Part shown: positions 1 through 12,156 of the stretch, in pieces | How positions within the stretch are numbered: the stretch's first letter is position 1 | How the letters are laid out: each line of letters starts with the position of its first letter | Assembly: GCF_905475465.1 (NCBI RefSeq) | Contig: NC_062249.1 | Coordinates: 3,980,501-4,044,500, forward strand | Source: Pieris napi | Taxonomy: Eukaryota > Arthropoda > Insecta > Lepidoptera > Pieridae | Length of the DNA: 64,000 nucleotides | Reading direction: 5' to 3' | The notes under the pieces: generated by a model | What the model saw: the letters and a program-made list of their open reading frames with translations, nothing else | Databases searched by the model: none | What the model was told of the DNA's origin: nothing | Made by a program: the position numbers and the translations under genes

Positions 1-364
1 TTATAAACAATTCTAATATCATCATGACAAGGCTTTATTTGAAATATGAAAATCATATAATCTTGAAATTTAAAAGCTATTTACACAATCTTTATCAAAT
101 TAAATACGATAGGAGTTTGAGACAAAGTCACTTTACAATAGGCTTAACACACTACAGCCAAAGGAGGTTGTATGAAAATGACATAAGCTCACGCTTTGTT
201 TTTTTGGCGTTAGTGAATCACAACTATCGCCAAGTGAATATATCTCAAACCCCAGTTACGTAAAGCATTAGGGTTCATATTCTTATTCGTATTTCAAGTC
301 ACATTGTCGTCTTGACCGTTGGCTATAATATATAATATGTTAAATATCAAACTTCATTCAGAAA
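1..364. other. AT-rich flank, no gene seen
   Basis: Probably the last intron or 3' flank of the minus-strand glutathione transferase gene that continues beyond the left edge. I looked on the minus strand for the missing C-terminal exon and found no open segment resembling a transferase. Only short open frames occur. Confidence 0.5.
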
Positions 365-450
365 AAATATTATTCAAATCAAATCAAATTCATTTATTCA
401 TATAGGTAACACAATGTACACTTATGAATGTCAAACGTTTTTTCCCGCAA
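365..450 (-). repeat. Fragment of a LINE-like 3' tail
   Basis: A stretch of repeated TCAAA units followed by a segment reading roughly catttattcatataggtaac and then acaatgtacactta. The same block occurs at 33,039 and 42,709, so it is an interspersed repeat. The A/T-rich repeat end faces left, as expected for the 3' tail of a minus-strand insertion. Only about 85 bases survive here. Confidence 0.65.
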
Positions 451-630
451 AAATCGACAATCGCTTTGTACATTCTATAATTGCACAATTTGCATGTAAT
501 TGAAAGATGAAATTTCCTTTACAATGTGTATCATAGTTGATATTTTACTCTCCCACACCACAAATCTATTCCAGTATGTAGTTATTGTAGTAACAAAAAT
601 CTTTCTAGTTAACTCAAACATTATACTTAC

Positions 631-2637
631 TAATGCACCATATTTATCCTCACTAATAGCAAATTCGGGTTTGCCCAAATGAGGAAGTGACAAAAAGCGC
701 TCCAAAAATGGCCAAACAGTATAATCCACCAAGCCAGGTTTATCACCACCTAGGAATGTAGTGCCTCTAGCTTCTACTTCCTTTTGCAAAACTTCAAGAC
801 CACGGTGGTATGTCTCTAAAGACTCTGAAGTTAAAGCTTGGGCGTTAAATGCTGCAGTATAATATGCTGAGTGAGCCTGAAATTTTTTTTTTTACATATA
901 ATTATTTATATTAAACTAGCTGTGCACTTTTATCTGCGACAGTTTGCTTGTAGTAAGTTCTTACACAACCTTACTCAATAAATAGACTCTACACTATTTT
1001 GTATATAATGAATATCACTCACAGATCTGTCTCATTCGATCACTTACTTATAATTATCATGAGATTAATAATTAACACAGTAAGCTAATTTGTTAACAAA
1101 CACACAAAATTAAAAAAAAAATATCTTTAGCAAATATCTATAAAGTAATTCCTGTCATGGGAAAATGTTAAAGCAAATGGCAAACTGTTGTCATTTGTTT
1201 GAATCATTTTTGATATTTCAATAGTTATTCTGCTATTTAAAACAAAGCATTAATGGTATAAAAATCAGCTGTTCTCGGGGTATAGCCAACTCGACTTAGT
1301 TTTATATATCTAGATTATTTATTCTTCAAGGCATCGAAAAATAATTCTTTTCTTGAATTTCAAAATCTTTAATAAAATGTTCTTAGAGAAAATACTTGTT
1401 TAAAATCCTCTGTATTAAATTGACTTTTTATCAAAGAAGATGTTTACCAATAGAAGTATAGTCAAATAAGATTTGTTATCATTTCATTCAATAAACATAA
1501 AATTGATAACACAAACATTTGATATCCATGTGGTAGAAATTGGGAAATATGACTTGTTAATTCATATTATATATTATCTGTCATTGATTAAATACCAAAG
1601 GACTACCTAAAATAAGTGATTACGCAAGTCATACTGACAATGTTCCAGAATGATAATAATCCGAGAATGATTTGTTAATAATTGTTTCTTTAGGACAAAG
1701 ATGTTAAGAGCTGTGTATGTGTATGAGCAAGAGAACACCAATTCTATGAGTGACCCTATCGTGTAAACACAAACAAACATACTTACACTAGATAGAAGCT
1801 CTACAACTATCTTGTCCTGTGCCCGTTGCAGCGGGTCTGAAGATTGTAGGGGTGGATCAGGATATTTCTCATCGAGATAGGCATTAATAATGCTGCTGTC
1901 AAATATAGCTTTTCCTTCTTCATATTCCAAAATTGGCACTGTACCTAAATCCAAAAATACATTGTGTCTTAAAATCTAAATACTTGTGTTGTTCATAAAC
2001 TTAAATGTAGTGTTTACATTTATAATAACTACTAATTTAGAGAGAATATAAATCTATACTAGTTTTGTAAAGATGAAAGTTGTATTTTTAAACTCTAAAA
2101 CTACTGATTGTAAAAAATATACATTATATATAATTACCATTAGAATAATAAAACAGATTATGTTTATTTACAAAATATAAAATAAATGAGGTTATAAAAG
2201 ATTTACAGCAGTAAATCAATATTAATGCATATTAGTAGCATACACTACTAAATTCTATTCTTACCTTTAGGATTAAAGCTGAAAATCCACTCTGGTTTGT
2301 TATCCAGATCAATATGAACTAAATCATACTGTAACTTTTTGGCATTTAAAACCAAGATACTTCGTTCTGCGTAGGGACAAAATCTCATAGCAAATAACCG
2401 TAATTTGCCATTGTACGGTGGCAAGGCATCTCCTGTGTAAGCAAAAAGTATGTATATTGTAATAATAGTAATGTATTAAGTATAAAATATTAAATTTAGT
2501 GTATAAGTACGAAAGTTTTCCGTAAAGGAAAAACAGAGGAATATTTTATCCGTATATTCATAACATTATTTAACTTAAAGTTAAATTAAATTATATTGTA
2601 AAACAATGTTACCTTTCTTTAAGTGTTTCTCCGACAT
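631..2637 (-). CDS. GSTO: Omega-class glutathione S-transferase, 3' end missing
   Basis: Glutathione-dependent thiol transferase/dehydroascorbate reductase type, cytosolic by family knowledge. Four exons join in frame: 2613-2637, 2265-2432, 1787-1944 and 631-876. They give 199 codons starting MSEKHLKKGDALPPYNG. All inner junctions have AG acceptors and GT donors, GTAAGT for the last two exons. The thioredoxin-like N-terminal domain carries FCPYAERS at residues 26-33. Cys27 sits where the omega-class catalytic cysteine belongs, in place of the Ser or Tyr of other classes. A VPILEY segment and DSSIINAYLDEKYP follow, matching the glutathione-site region. The last visible exon is the helical C-terminal domain (GTTFLGGDKPGLVDYTVWPF). 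Omega enzymes usually have about 240-255 residues, so one terminal exon of roughly 45 codons should lie left of the window. The paralogue cannot be told from this part. Confidence 0.9.
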
Positions 2638-3096
2638 TGTGTAACAAAGAATATTATTAATAAAATATTTAGAAGTACTCTTGCAATCGAGTGAATTAAA
2701 TTTTTTAAGGAAAGATTATTTTTAATTTTTAATCAGACAAATTTCATACATTCAAAATGTAGAATCAAGAGTCAAGACTGATTGCAGAGTGCACTGTGCA
2801 GACTGACTCTATGGAACGTAATATTAACCTCTACAGTCTATACACGTTCTTCGCTTTGCCGTTTTGTAATTTGTAATCTTTCGATCTTTAATTTAAGTAT
2901 ATCACACACAAATTTATAGATAAGCTTACTAAAAATAATTATTTAAGTGATGCCGCAATACCTATATTATATATATTATGAAATACAGAGAAAAGGATAA
3001 AGAATTTATAATATGTCGACTATAGTAGATTAATATATTGTGTAACGGTTAAAATATTTTTGTTAATAAAAGTTAACAAAAATACCATTTGTTTCA

Positions 3097-3134
3097 TGAC
3101 CATTTCATTTTTTTGTCAAGAAATGAAATGGTCA
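3097..3134. repeat. Perfect 14-bp inverted repeat
   Basis: tgaccatttcattt at 3097-3110 is exactly complementary to aaatgaaatggtca at 3121-3134, with a 10-base loop. It may be the remains of a palindromic transposon. It is too short for a microRNA precursor. Confidence 0.8.
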
Positions 3135-4013
3135 ATTTTAGTCGAGTTTTCTAATAAATAATTTATAGTGAAACCAAGTACAGATTAGTTTATTATTAAA
3201 GTCGTTATTTTGGGCCCCCCGTAGTCGTCCCTATGTCCGGGTCTGATTGCATTGTGTCCCAGTAGATCAAGCATTGCTAACCTATATAAATGGTATGGAA
3301 ATGTAAAAGGCCTAAAGCCGGCTCCAGACTCTCACGGGGCGCCTCGTCGAGGTCCTCATCACAAATATGGGCGATTTGAGACTTGCGAGAACGTGCGAGC
3401 CAACACTCTTGCTTTACTTACTTAGTTGCTCACTACATCTACCATAAGATCACGTACATGATTGGAGTGACTGTGTTAGCTACTTAATGTGCTTACCTAT
3501 ATTATAATGCCTTGCGTTTATATCTCAAATATAAATAAAACATAATATCATGCCGGTATAAGTATAATTTAATTTAAGCGTTTTCTTTCTCAGTTGTCCT
3601 CTAAAAGTCAGCATTAATGTTTTTAACTTCTATATTTAATTATATTTTTATTAATGGACAAAATTCTATTAAAAAAATCATGAAAACGCGCGCGTCCTTA
3701 CAGAATACAGTGCAGTAGTTAACGTGCACAAGCACGACGAGAGTGTAGTTGATGCTTTCGCCTCGCCCGCTCGTGTCCTTTGACTCGTGTGACGTGTCGC
3801 AAGGACCTACACAAAGTAGAATCCTGCCGACACCTATAGTTATTACCTAAAGAATTACGAGAATTTCATGGCCAAAAATTGGCTTTGATGTAGTACTACT
3901 GAATGAAGTCGGGATCGCACATTTTAACTCGAGTTTAGGGTTTTGTTGGTTGCGGAACGTTGAGTTAATTTATGGCATTTATACTTGCACTGTTATTTTT
4001 ATTGCGGGTTTTA

Positions 4014-4047
4014 AATTCTTAGTCAATTGAAACATTGACTAAGAATT
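4014..4047. repeat. Perfect 14-bp inverted repeat, 6-base loop
   Basis: aattcttagtcaat at 4014-4027 pairs exactly with attgactaagaatt at 4034-4047 around the loop tgaaac. It lies about 530 bases before the Cep135 start codon. Function unknown. Confidence 0.85.
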
Positions 4048-4571
4048 GCTTCTATTCCATTGCCTTTATTCTAGCATATTTCAAATCGCACAAATGTTAC
4101 CACAGAATCTCCCGACTTTTGGGGCTATTACCGGATAAGAAGCACTAGTATTACTATAAAACCTCACATCTAGAAACATAAAATAACAAAAAACTAATTG
4201 CACACCGTTAAGAGGCAAACACAGCATGCTTTAAATGTGCCTAATAACTATTATTAACTAACAAATTAAAGAGAAATATCTTACTATACCAGTGAGCAAC
4301 ATAAATAATTTGTCCTTTTTTTAAAGCTGTTAGTCGTACTTAATATGTAATCTGTTTCTTATGCTTAGAAGGACAATAATCTTAGTCCATGTATTTTATT
4401 CTGAATTTAATAAATACATCTGTGGTCTGAAAATGAAATGCGAATGTCATACAAATATTGACACTTAAAAGTTATTTTAAAACTGTAAACAAACTGAAAA
4501 TTATTTTATAGTTTATATTGTTTTTAAGAAACGACAGCAAATGAAAACGTAACTGTTGGTCTGTTTTTAAA

Positions 4572-7500
4572 ATGGGAGAGTCCTATTTCAATTTAAAACG
4601 CCAACTAGAAGAGCTTGGTTATAATAACACATTACCGGTAGATGCAGTTAATTTAGTAGAATGTTTATTAGGTGACTTATTACAGACGACTCGAAGTTTA
4701 CAGCATTATATGAATATTTCCAAAGAAGCATTGTTACAGCGTGATTCATTGTTAACACAATTGGAACCTTATAAATGTGACAATACTAAACTTATTCAAG
4801 AAAACAATCAACTACATCATGATATTATTAATAAGAAAGAGGAACATTTAAAATCAATGCGAGAAAGTCAAAAAAAATTGAAGTCTCTAACAGAGGAGCT
4901 GATTAAAAAGGAAAACTTGATAAGCAAATTACAACATGATGTAAGAGATTTAAGTTTAAGAGGATTATGCACTGAAACATTTAGTAGCCGTAATCGCAGT
5001 AAAAGAAAAGATGCTGGAGATAATGCTGTCTATAAAAGTTGTATTTGCAACAATAAAAATATTAATTTAGATAAAGAAAATATGACAGAAACATTTAGCA
5101 CTATTCAGTCACTACAAGAAAAAATAGACTCATACAATGATGAAATAATCCTTCTTAAAAATCAAGTGGAACATAGAGATAATGAAATCATTAGACTAAA
5201 ATTACTTCTGGAGGGTGGTAGACCCATTGCTGCTATTACAAAAGATTTTTGTAGTGATAAACCAGAAAACAGAATTCTACATTTAAACAAACAAGTTAAA
5301 GAATTAGATGTTTGTAATGAATTGTTAAAAAAGGAACTCGAAAAGAGCCTTGAGAAACAACATGAAGCAATGCAGCGAGCTTTAGATCTAGCTGATAAAA
5401 ACAAAGCCCTCAAAGATGAATTAAAAAATATGGATTTGTTGGCATTAAAAGTAGAAGATGATTGTAATAAGAGACTTGTAGACTTAACTAATGAAATTAC
5501 TTTTCTACAGACAAAAGTTGACAACTTAAATACCAAAAATTTTATTTTAGAGAGAGACTTAACAAGCTTTCAGAAAAAAGATTCATTGAAATACACAAAA
5601 CATATGAGTGAAAATGAAGAAACCATATTGCAGAAAGAAATAACAGATTTAATGGATTTAAATAGAAGTTTACAGGACAAAATATTGTCCTTATCTAAAA
5701 CTAATAAATTGCACCAAGACAAACTTGTTAAAAATAATAGTGATAGTCCAAAATGTCTATCTAAAGGTGAGTTCCAAAAGATACTGGAAGATGAAAGAAG
5801 GAAATATGAGAAATATATTAAAGATGTACAAGAAAAGCTCAATGAAACTATAAACTTATTCAACTGCCAATTGAAAGATGAAAAAACTTCTAGTCTTCAA
5901 TCAAATAATGCTTTTATAAAAGACTTACATAGCAAACTATGTGAAAGTGAACAAAAAATTTTGATGTTGAAGAAAGAGAATGATGATCTTAAAAAAGTTA
6001 AACTCCTGCAAGAAGATGGTAATAAAAATAATTTCAAAGATATAATTAAACATTTAAATTTAGAAAATACTGAACTATCCAAAGAGAACATATTATTGAG
6101 CCAACAACTAAGCCAGTACAAAGCTAGCAAAACCGAAGGCTTTGAAAACAATAATTACTTGAGTGAGGAAAACAGCAGGTTACAGAATAAGATTGCTGGA
6201 CTGACAAAAGACATTGATGAATCAAGAAAGGAAACTCATAAATATAAAGCCCTATATAAAGAGTTATTAGATTCTTGTGATAAACTTAAAAGAGATTTAA
6301 TTTTTAAGCAAAAACAATTAGAACAAATACAAGAAGAAAATTGTTCTTATAAAATGACTAATAGAACAGGCAAAGCATCAAGTGATAGACTTAGAGAAGA
6401 GTATTTCACTTTGAAAGAGCAGGTAAAAAAACTACAAAGTGAATTAATTAAAGAAAAAACTTTAGCTAGTCAAATAAAAAACATACAGATGGAAACTGAA
6501 AGGAGCACAACTGAATCACAAAATGAATTATTAAGCACTCAAAAAAAACTTAGTATAGCAAAAGATACAATTGAAAGCTTAGAGAAGAAATGTAAAGACT
6601 ATCAAGCAGAGTTGTGTGTGCTTAAGAATGATAAATCAAACCTAATTGAAAACATAAGATTATTTGATAAAGAACGTGATAAACTTGTAATTGAGCTGGA
6701 CCAAAAGGCAGAAAATACAAATATGTTGGAGCAAAAGTTAAAATCACAATTATATGACATTAGTAAATTAGAAAATGAACTTTCAGACTATAAGCGTAAG
6801 TTAAACATGAATAAAGTTGCAGAGCATAAAATAGCTGATTTTGAATCACAAATAGCATTCTTGAATGGTGAGATTCTGAGATTAACTCAACAGTTTGATA
6901 CAGCTGTGATAGAAAATAAACATATGCAAAATAGTTTAGCTGATGCAAATGGAGCTCTTAAGCTTACTAGAATTGAATTAGAAAAATCAAGGAAAGAAGT
7001 TGATGATTTGAAACAACAATTGCAGCATTATGTTGCTGAAATTAGAAGAATTGAAGAATTACTGTCCCATAAAGAGGCAGAACGTTCAGATATGCTAGAA
7101 CATTTTGCCAGCCTATCTGTTGAAGCAAATATTTTAGAAAATACCAATCATTCCCTTGAGAGCGAGTCGGCCTCAAAATCCATTAAATTGCAATCATATA
7201 TTTCAAAAATACAAGGTCTAGAAGAAAAAGTAATTGACAAGGATAGAGAGATTGATAGCCAATCAGCTTGCATTACCTCTTTAAAATGTAAAATTAGTTC
7301 TTTACAACAAGAACTGAAATTGGTTAGTGAAGAAAAATCTGTTTTAGAACAAAATGTAGAATACCTAAAGAAAATGTGTCATAATTTAAAGAGTGATCAA
7401 AAAAATATAAGGATGGATAATGTAGATTCTGAATTGAAGCTTTATGAAAATAGAATTAAAAGTTTATCTAATGCTAAATGTAAACTGGAATCTGAAAAAA

Positions 7501-7889
7501 AAGTGTTAGCTGAAAAAGTATTAACCACTGAGAATTTATTATCTAACGCAAGAAGAGAAATTATAGAATTAAAACTAACTTTACAAGATGCCACTTCTGA
7601 AACAAAATCATTGCAAGAGCGTGTCAGTATATTTAGTAGAAGGGAGTCGGATATTAATGAGGTAATTTTTTTTATTTATTTAAAAGACAATATAACTTCT
7701 CTAGTTATAAATTAATTATGTAATTTTTTTTAATTATTTTGGTTTCAGAATCCTTTCCAAAGAGAAGAGTTAGCACTACCTCTTGTGCTGGATGATACTC
7801 TACATGAAAATAGTAATGAGGATGACGACAGTGCACACTTTGATGACATTCAAAATAAATATTGCACTAGACATGGAAGCACATTATAG
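4572..7889 (+). CDS. Cep135: Centrosomal protein Cep135 (Bld10)
   Basis: Structural protein of the centriole; in other animals and algae it links the cartwheel to the microtubule triplets and is needed for centriole assembly. Two exons: 4572-7661 (1030 codons) and 7749-7889 (46 codons plus TAG), joined in phase 0 by an 87-bp GT-AG intron. The product is 1076 residues, close to vertebrate CEP135 (about 1140). The N-terminus (LKRQLEELGYNNTLPVDAV, then VNLVECLLGDLLQTTRSL) follows the conserved start of CEP135/Bld10, including the LEPYK motif near residue 65. The rest is almost uninterrupted heptad-type coiled coil rich in Lys, Glu, Leu and Asn. The short last exon is acidic (NSNEDDDSAHFDD). The ATG follows aaa and opens the family's N-terminus. 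It converges with TMEM170 about 0.8 kb downstream. A generic coiled-coil protein is the alternative; the N-terminal match argues against that. Confidence 0.85.
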
Positions 7890-8691
7890 TTAAAACTTCA
7901 TAATTTAAATATATGTTATTAGAAATTATGTTCTATACCTTTATCTTTTTTAAATCCAATATAAAATAAGAATGATTCTGTCAATTTTATATTAAAAACT
8001 ATAAACAATAGCTATTAATTTAAAAATAATTGCCACAAAATATTTTTATAAAACTTTTTATTTGCTTATATATCAAAGTTACATACATACATCACCATTA
8101 TAAATTATATAATTACATATATTACAAAGTGAATATCTATAATTACTATATCTATTAATTTAGTATTATCCATGTTACAAAAGTTAATAGAAACTGTTGG
8201 GAAAGAGAATATACTACATATATCCGTTATAATATTACTATATTATCATCTCTAAAAACTATTTGGGTCAAATATGATTAAGTACAAATAGTCATGAGAG
8301 TTACAAATTTAGTATAAAATTTACATATCTTGGTTAATCGGTGGGAATTAAATAACTAGAACAGTGATCAAGGATAGTTCATTTTCTTATGGAATGCTAT
8401 ACATCTTGTACAAAAGGAATGAAATGAGCTTTTTACACTAGACAATGCAAAGGAATATAATATGCCTATATTCAGGGTCACTGTAATGTACTCATACAGT
8501 ATAATAACACACTAATTATTTATTAAAGTCACATTTAATGAGTATTTATTCTACCACACCATATAATATGAACATGCTAGTTATACTGGAACATACTAAT
8601 TAGCACCATTCCTCTTTATATTTACTACAAAAGAATAATTTTATTTATAATTGACATAGCTTAAATGTACATACAAAGTTATGAATGCTTA
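7890..8691. other. Convergent 3' flanks of Cep135 and TMEM170
   Basis: Low-complexity AT-rich DNA without an open frame of note. It should contain both 3' untranslated regions. A TTTATT (AATAAA on the minus strand) at 8640-8645 suits TMEM170. Cep135 has only weak variants (ATATAAA near 7,960). Confidence 0.5.
8640..8645 (-). terminator. Polyadenylation signal of TMEM170
   Basis: AATAAA on the minus strand, about 47 bases after the TMEM170 stop codon. Confidence 0.4.
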
Positions 8692-9090
8692 CTACAATGT
8701 AGCTAATATTCTAGTGAAACCAATTCCTGCCCCTAAAATTGTCTGTCCAATTCCCCAAATCATTGCATGTATTGGTGGCATAGTTAAATTAGCTGCCCTG
8801 TAGATAAAGGCAATAGCTGCACTACTTGCAACCCCTGAGGTAACCGGGCTCATTACTCCCATCACTATTAGAAGCACAGGGAAGAATTTTCCATATTTAT
8901 GTTTTCTTAATGTTCCGAACGCAACCAACGCAGCACACGTGTGGACAAAAACAGAGGAGCACAAGGACCAAAGAAACACAGGATACCACATTTCACCAAA
9001 AGTGTCTAAAGGGTCAATTGGAGTCAATCTTAATATATCCACAAATGAATCGAATTCTGATACTCTGAATTCCGACAACATGTCATACAT
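8692..9090 (-). CDS. Tmem170: TMEM170 family membrane protein
   Basis: A 132-residue single-exon product. It has a short polar N-terminus followed by three hydrophobic spans at roughly residues 36-60, 70-98 and 106-130. The conserved family blocks are visible: EMWYPVFLWSLCSS before the first span, FGTLRKHKYGKFF in the loop, MGVMSPVTSGVASSAAIAF in the second span, and the invariant-looking C-terminus RILATL. Human TMEM170A is of similar length (about 144) and has been linked to endoplasmic reticulum sheet and nuclear envelope shape; that role is family knowledge only. The ATG is the first in frame. The gene is head to head with GNL2 across about 950 bases. It could be the TMEM170A or B type; insects usually have one. 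Confidence 0.9.
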   Translation of the reverse strand: MYDMLSEFRVSEFDSFVDILRLTPIDPLDTFGEMWYPVFLWSLCSSVFVHTCAALVAFGTLRKHKYGKFFPVLLIVMGVMSPVTSGVASSAAIAFIYRAANLTMPPIHAMIWGIGQTILGAGIGFTRILATL

Positions 9091-10044
9091 GTTGCCTTAT
9101 AAATTCTGATGCATAAAGGCATCGGGATGGTTGTTGTCCTCATAAAAATATTACTTCAATAAAATTATCCAGAAACAAAACATGGCATATCTTTGTTAAT
9201 AAAGCAAGTACGATTTTGATTGTTGACTATGATCTTCATCATTATTGGTCATTTACACATTTAAGTCAAATAATTCTAAGCAGTTGCTAAATCATTGTTA
9301 CTTTTTACAAATAAATTATGTTTTCGACATATGAAAATATGAAAATAAATTTTTAATTGTTCAGCTTTTCAGTTTTGACTTAACCAGTATAAGTCACAGA
9401 TTGCGATAACAATCAAATAACAACAGATTACATATTATTTATCGAGCTGTCGTATCGGGGCTGAATGTATTCCGAAGAGTGGTCAGTGATATTTTTTTAC
9501 CTTGAATATGTTGAATACACACCATAACATATTATTCTATAATTAGAATAGAAAAATAAACACAATATGTGTGTAAAACACTGTTTAGCAGTTTTTAATG
9601 TAGAGCTAGATGTGTATTATACACAGTGTATACAAGAAGCAGATATATTAGTATTATCTATGGACCCTGGAGCGTCTTGAAGTTAGTTAAATGGTAGCAA
9701 ACTGCATCAATATTAATTCCTATTGATTGTTTAAAATTACTATACCATTTCGTTTATTTTCAATAGGAATATCAGCGTTATCGGTTTTGCATTATTGTGC
9801 TGGCAAACAAATTGAAACGGGCCAATTCCCATGTGAGTATCACTCTATTTTTAAATTTTTTTAGATATTTCGAAGGCACTCGCGTGCGGCGTGAAGTCAG
9901 CAGTTTGCCATACTTTATGTCAAGAATCAAGTCAGATGTACATCTACAATTAATGTACATGTGAATTGCTAACCTCCACATTTTCATCATTAATAAAATA
10001 TTTGTGATTATTATAATAAAAGTAACGTGATTTAAGATTCAACC
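9091..10044. promoter_or_regulatory. Shared divergent interval, TMEM170 and GNL2
   Basis: About 950 bases between two start codons pointing away from each other. It should contain both promoters and 5' untranslated regions. A 70-codon open frame on the minus strand (9778-9990) has no recognisable content and I treat it as chance. No TATA box is clear. Confidence 0.5.
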
Positions 10045-12123
10045 ATGGGAAAAGTGCGATCAGCACCGGGAGCGCCCCGGAAAGAGGGCTTTAACAAGTC
10101 TGGGCATTCTATGAATCCTGAACGGCCCACCGAAGGCTTAAAAGGTGTTGGAAAACCACGTACAAAAGGTACTATTAAAAGGCTTCAAATGTATAGAAAT
10201 TTTAAAGCTAAGAGGGACAAAACAGGAAAGATATTGACCCCGGCGCCGTTTCAAGGCTGGTTACCTTCAGGTACACAAGCTCGAGTTGAACCCAATCAGA
10301 AATGGTTTGGAAATTCCAGAGTTATTTCACAGAATGCATTACAAAAGTTTCAAGATGAATTTGGGGCAGCGGTTAAAAATCCCTATCAGGTTGTTATGAA
10401 ACCTACCAATTTGCCCATAACTTTATTAAATGAGAAAGCTAAACATGCTCGAGTACATTTACTAGACACAGAAGGGTTTGATAAAACATTTGGACCAAAA
10501 AAACAAAGAAAGCGTGTTAATCTTAAATTTAGTGACTTACAAACTCTTTCTCAATCAGTTGAAGAAAATGCAGAAAAGTATGATGAAAGTAAAGATGTTG
10601 ACAGAGTTCGTGAAGACACTGGCATAAAGGATGGTCAGAGGGAATGGATTTTTGGTGCTGGAATGAGTAGACGGATTTGGAATGAACTATATAAAGTTAT
10701 TGATTCCTCAGATGTATTATTACAAGTGCTTGATGCTCGTGATCCTATGGGTACGAGAAGCCCATACGTGGAAAAATTCCTTCGAGAAGAGAAGCCACAT
10801 AAACACCTAATATTTATTTTAAACAAGGTAGATTTAGTACCTAATTGGGTAACTCAAAGATGGGTAGCTATATTAAGTGCAGAGTATCCTACACTAGCAT
10901 TTCATGCATCTATGACACATCCATTTGGTAAAGGGTCTCTTATTAATTTATTGCGTCAATTTGCCAAGTTGCATATTGATAAGAAACAAATAAGTGTAGG
11001 ACTTATTGGTTATCCCAATGTTGGTAAATCTTCTGTAATCAATACGTTAAGAGCAAAGAAAGTGTGCAAAGTTGCTCCTATTGCTGGAGAAACCAAAGTC
11101 TGGCAATATATTACATTGATGAGGAAGATATATTTGATTGATTGCCCTGGTATTGTTTATCCTTCAGCTGAAACTGATACTGAGAAGGTCTTGAAAGGTG
11201 TGGTTAGAGTTGAATTAGTTCAAAATCCTGAAGATTACATTGAAGAAGTTGTTAAAAGAGTACGTAAAGAATACATGGTAAAAACCTATAAAGTTGATGG
11301 CTGGGAAACATCAACTGAATTCTTAGAAAAACTTGCTGCAAGAACTGGAAAGCTATTAAAAAAAGGTGAACCTGATATTAGCTCAGTGGCTAAAATGGTA
11401 CTGAATGATTGGCAAAGAGGAAAGCTACCATTTTATGTAGCACCTGAAGGATTTGAAGTGCCTCTATCAAAACATACTCAAGAAGTTGACAATGAAGTTA
11501 AAGAGACTGCTACTACAGAAAAAGAAGAAGAGAAAACTAGTGATGAACCAAATACAGAAATTAATGATGTTGCAGAAACAAAGGTTTTAACAGTTAATAA
11601 ACTAGTAATAGCTCAAGATTTTGCGAAAATTAGAGTAGGTTTACAATTTGACAATGAAGATGATGTTAAACCATTAGATCGTGTAGAAATTCCCGAAGAG
11701 CTTAAAGGCATTGATGAACTTAACAATACTGGAGATGTTGATAAAAGCAATATTGAGGATTCATTAAATGATGACAAACCTGCCGATAAGGATGGAAATG
11801 ATAGTGACTCAGATATTAGTAGTTTCTATAGTAATGATGAAATAGATTGCAGTGATGTTGAGGACTACCTGACACATGATGCAGAAACTGTTCAAGAAAT
11901 AAAGAAACAGAAGATTCAGGCTGCGAGTGGTACATTTATTATTGAAGAAATTCCTCCGAGTGGAAGAAAACGCAAGGCTAATGATGAAAAAGATGCTAAG
12001 GCTAAAATGACAGCAAAACAAAGAAGAGCTTTAGAAAGAGCTCAGAAGCGTACTAAAACAGGAAGCAACTTCTATGAAGTATCTAATGTTAAGAATAGAA
12101 ACAGAAATAAAAAGAGACCCTAA
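10045..12123 (+). CDS. GNL2: Nucleolar GTPase GNL2/NGP1 (Nog2 type)
   Basis: Circularly permuted GTPase of the nucleolus, needed for late 60S ribosomal subunit assembly and export (yeast Nog2). The single exon encodes 692 residues. The NGP1 N-terminal domain fills about residues 35-170 (MYRNFKAKRDKTGKI, TPAPFQGWLPSG). The G motifs come in permuted order: DARDP at 230-234, NKVD (G4) at 260-263, GYPNVGKSS (G1 P-loop) at 322-330, PIAGETK (G2 region) near 347 and DCPG (G3) at 366-369. All key residues are intact. An acidic stretch at about 490-630 is followed by a strongly basic tail (AKMTAKQRRALERAQKRTK), typical of nucleolar proteins. The ATG context is aaccATGG and MGKVR agrees with the family start. 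An AATAAA lies 28 bases past the stop. Confidence 0.95.
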   Translation: MGKVRSAPGAPRKEGFNKSGHSMNPERPTEGLKGVGKPRTKGTIKRLQMYRNFKAKRDKTGKILTPAPFQGWLPSGTQARVEPNQKWFGNSRVISQNALQKFQDEFGAAVKNPYQVVMKPTNLPITLLNEKAKHARVHLLDTEGFDKTFGPKKQRKRVNLKFSDLQTLSQSVEENAEKYDESKDVDRVREDTGIKDGQREWIFGAGMSRRIWNELYKVIDSSDVLLQVLDARDPMGTRSPYVEKFLREEKPHKHLIFILNKVDLVPNWVTQRWVAILSAEYPTLAFHASMTHPFGKGSLINLLRQFAKLHIDKKQISVGLIGYPNVGKSSVINTLRAKKVCKVAPIAGETKVWQYITLMRKIYLIDCPGIVYPSAETDTEKVLKGVVRVELVQNPEDYIEEVVKRVRKEYMVKTYKVDGWETSTEFLEKLAARTGKLLKKGEPDISSVAKMVLNDWQRGKLPFYVAPEGFEVPLSKHTQEVDNEVKETATTEKEEEKTSDEPNTEINDVAETKVLTVNKLVIAQDFAKIRVGLQFDNEDDVKPLDRVEIPEELKGIDELNNTGDVDKSNIEDSLNDDKPADKDGNDSDSDISSFYSNDEIDCSDVEDYLTHDAETVQEIKKQKIQAASGTFIIEEIPPSGRKRKANDEKDAKAKMTAKQRRALERAQKRTKTGSNFYEVSNVKNRNRNKKRP

Positions 12124-12150
12124 ATATATCCTACCTACTTTTGGAAACAT

Positions 12151-12156
12151 AATAAA
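12151..12156 (+). terminator. Polyadenylation signal of GNL2
   Basis: AATAAA 28 bases after the GNL2 stop codon, followed by a T-rich segment. Confidence 0.6.

Larger units (their letters stand above)
2638..4571. promoter_or_regulatory. Divergent interval between GSTO and Cep135
   Basis: The two genes are transcribed away from each other across 1.9 kb, so both promoters should lie here. It is AT-rich, with two less AT-rich islands near 3,210-3,420 and 3,690-3,830, and holds two perfect 14-bp hairpins listed separately. No credible open frame is present. No TATA box could be assigned with confidence. Confidence 0.5.

Noticed and set aside
5162..6948. Minus-strand frames within Cep135
   Set aside because: They are antisense shadows of the Lys/Glu-rich coiled-coil coding sequence.
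9778..9990. 70-codon minus-strand frame in the TMEM170-GNL2 interval
   Set aside because: No family resemblance and no splice or initiation context; it lies in a divergent promoter interval.
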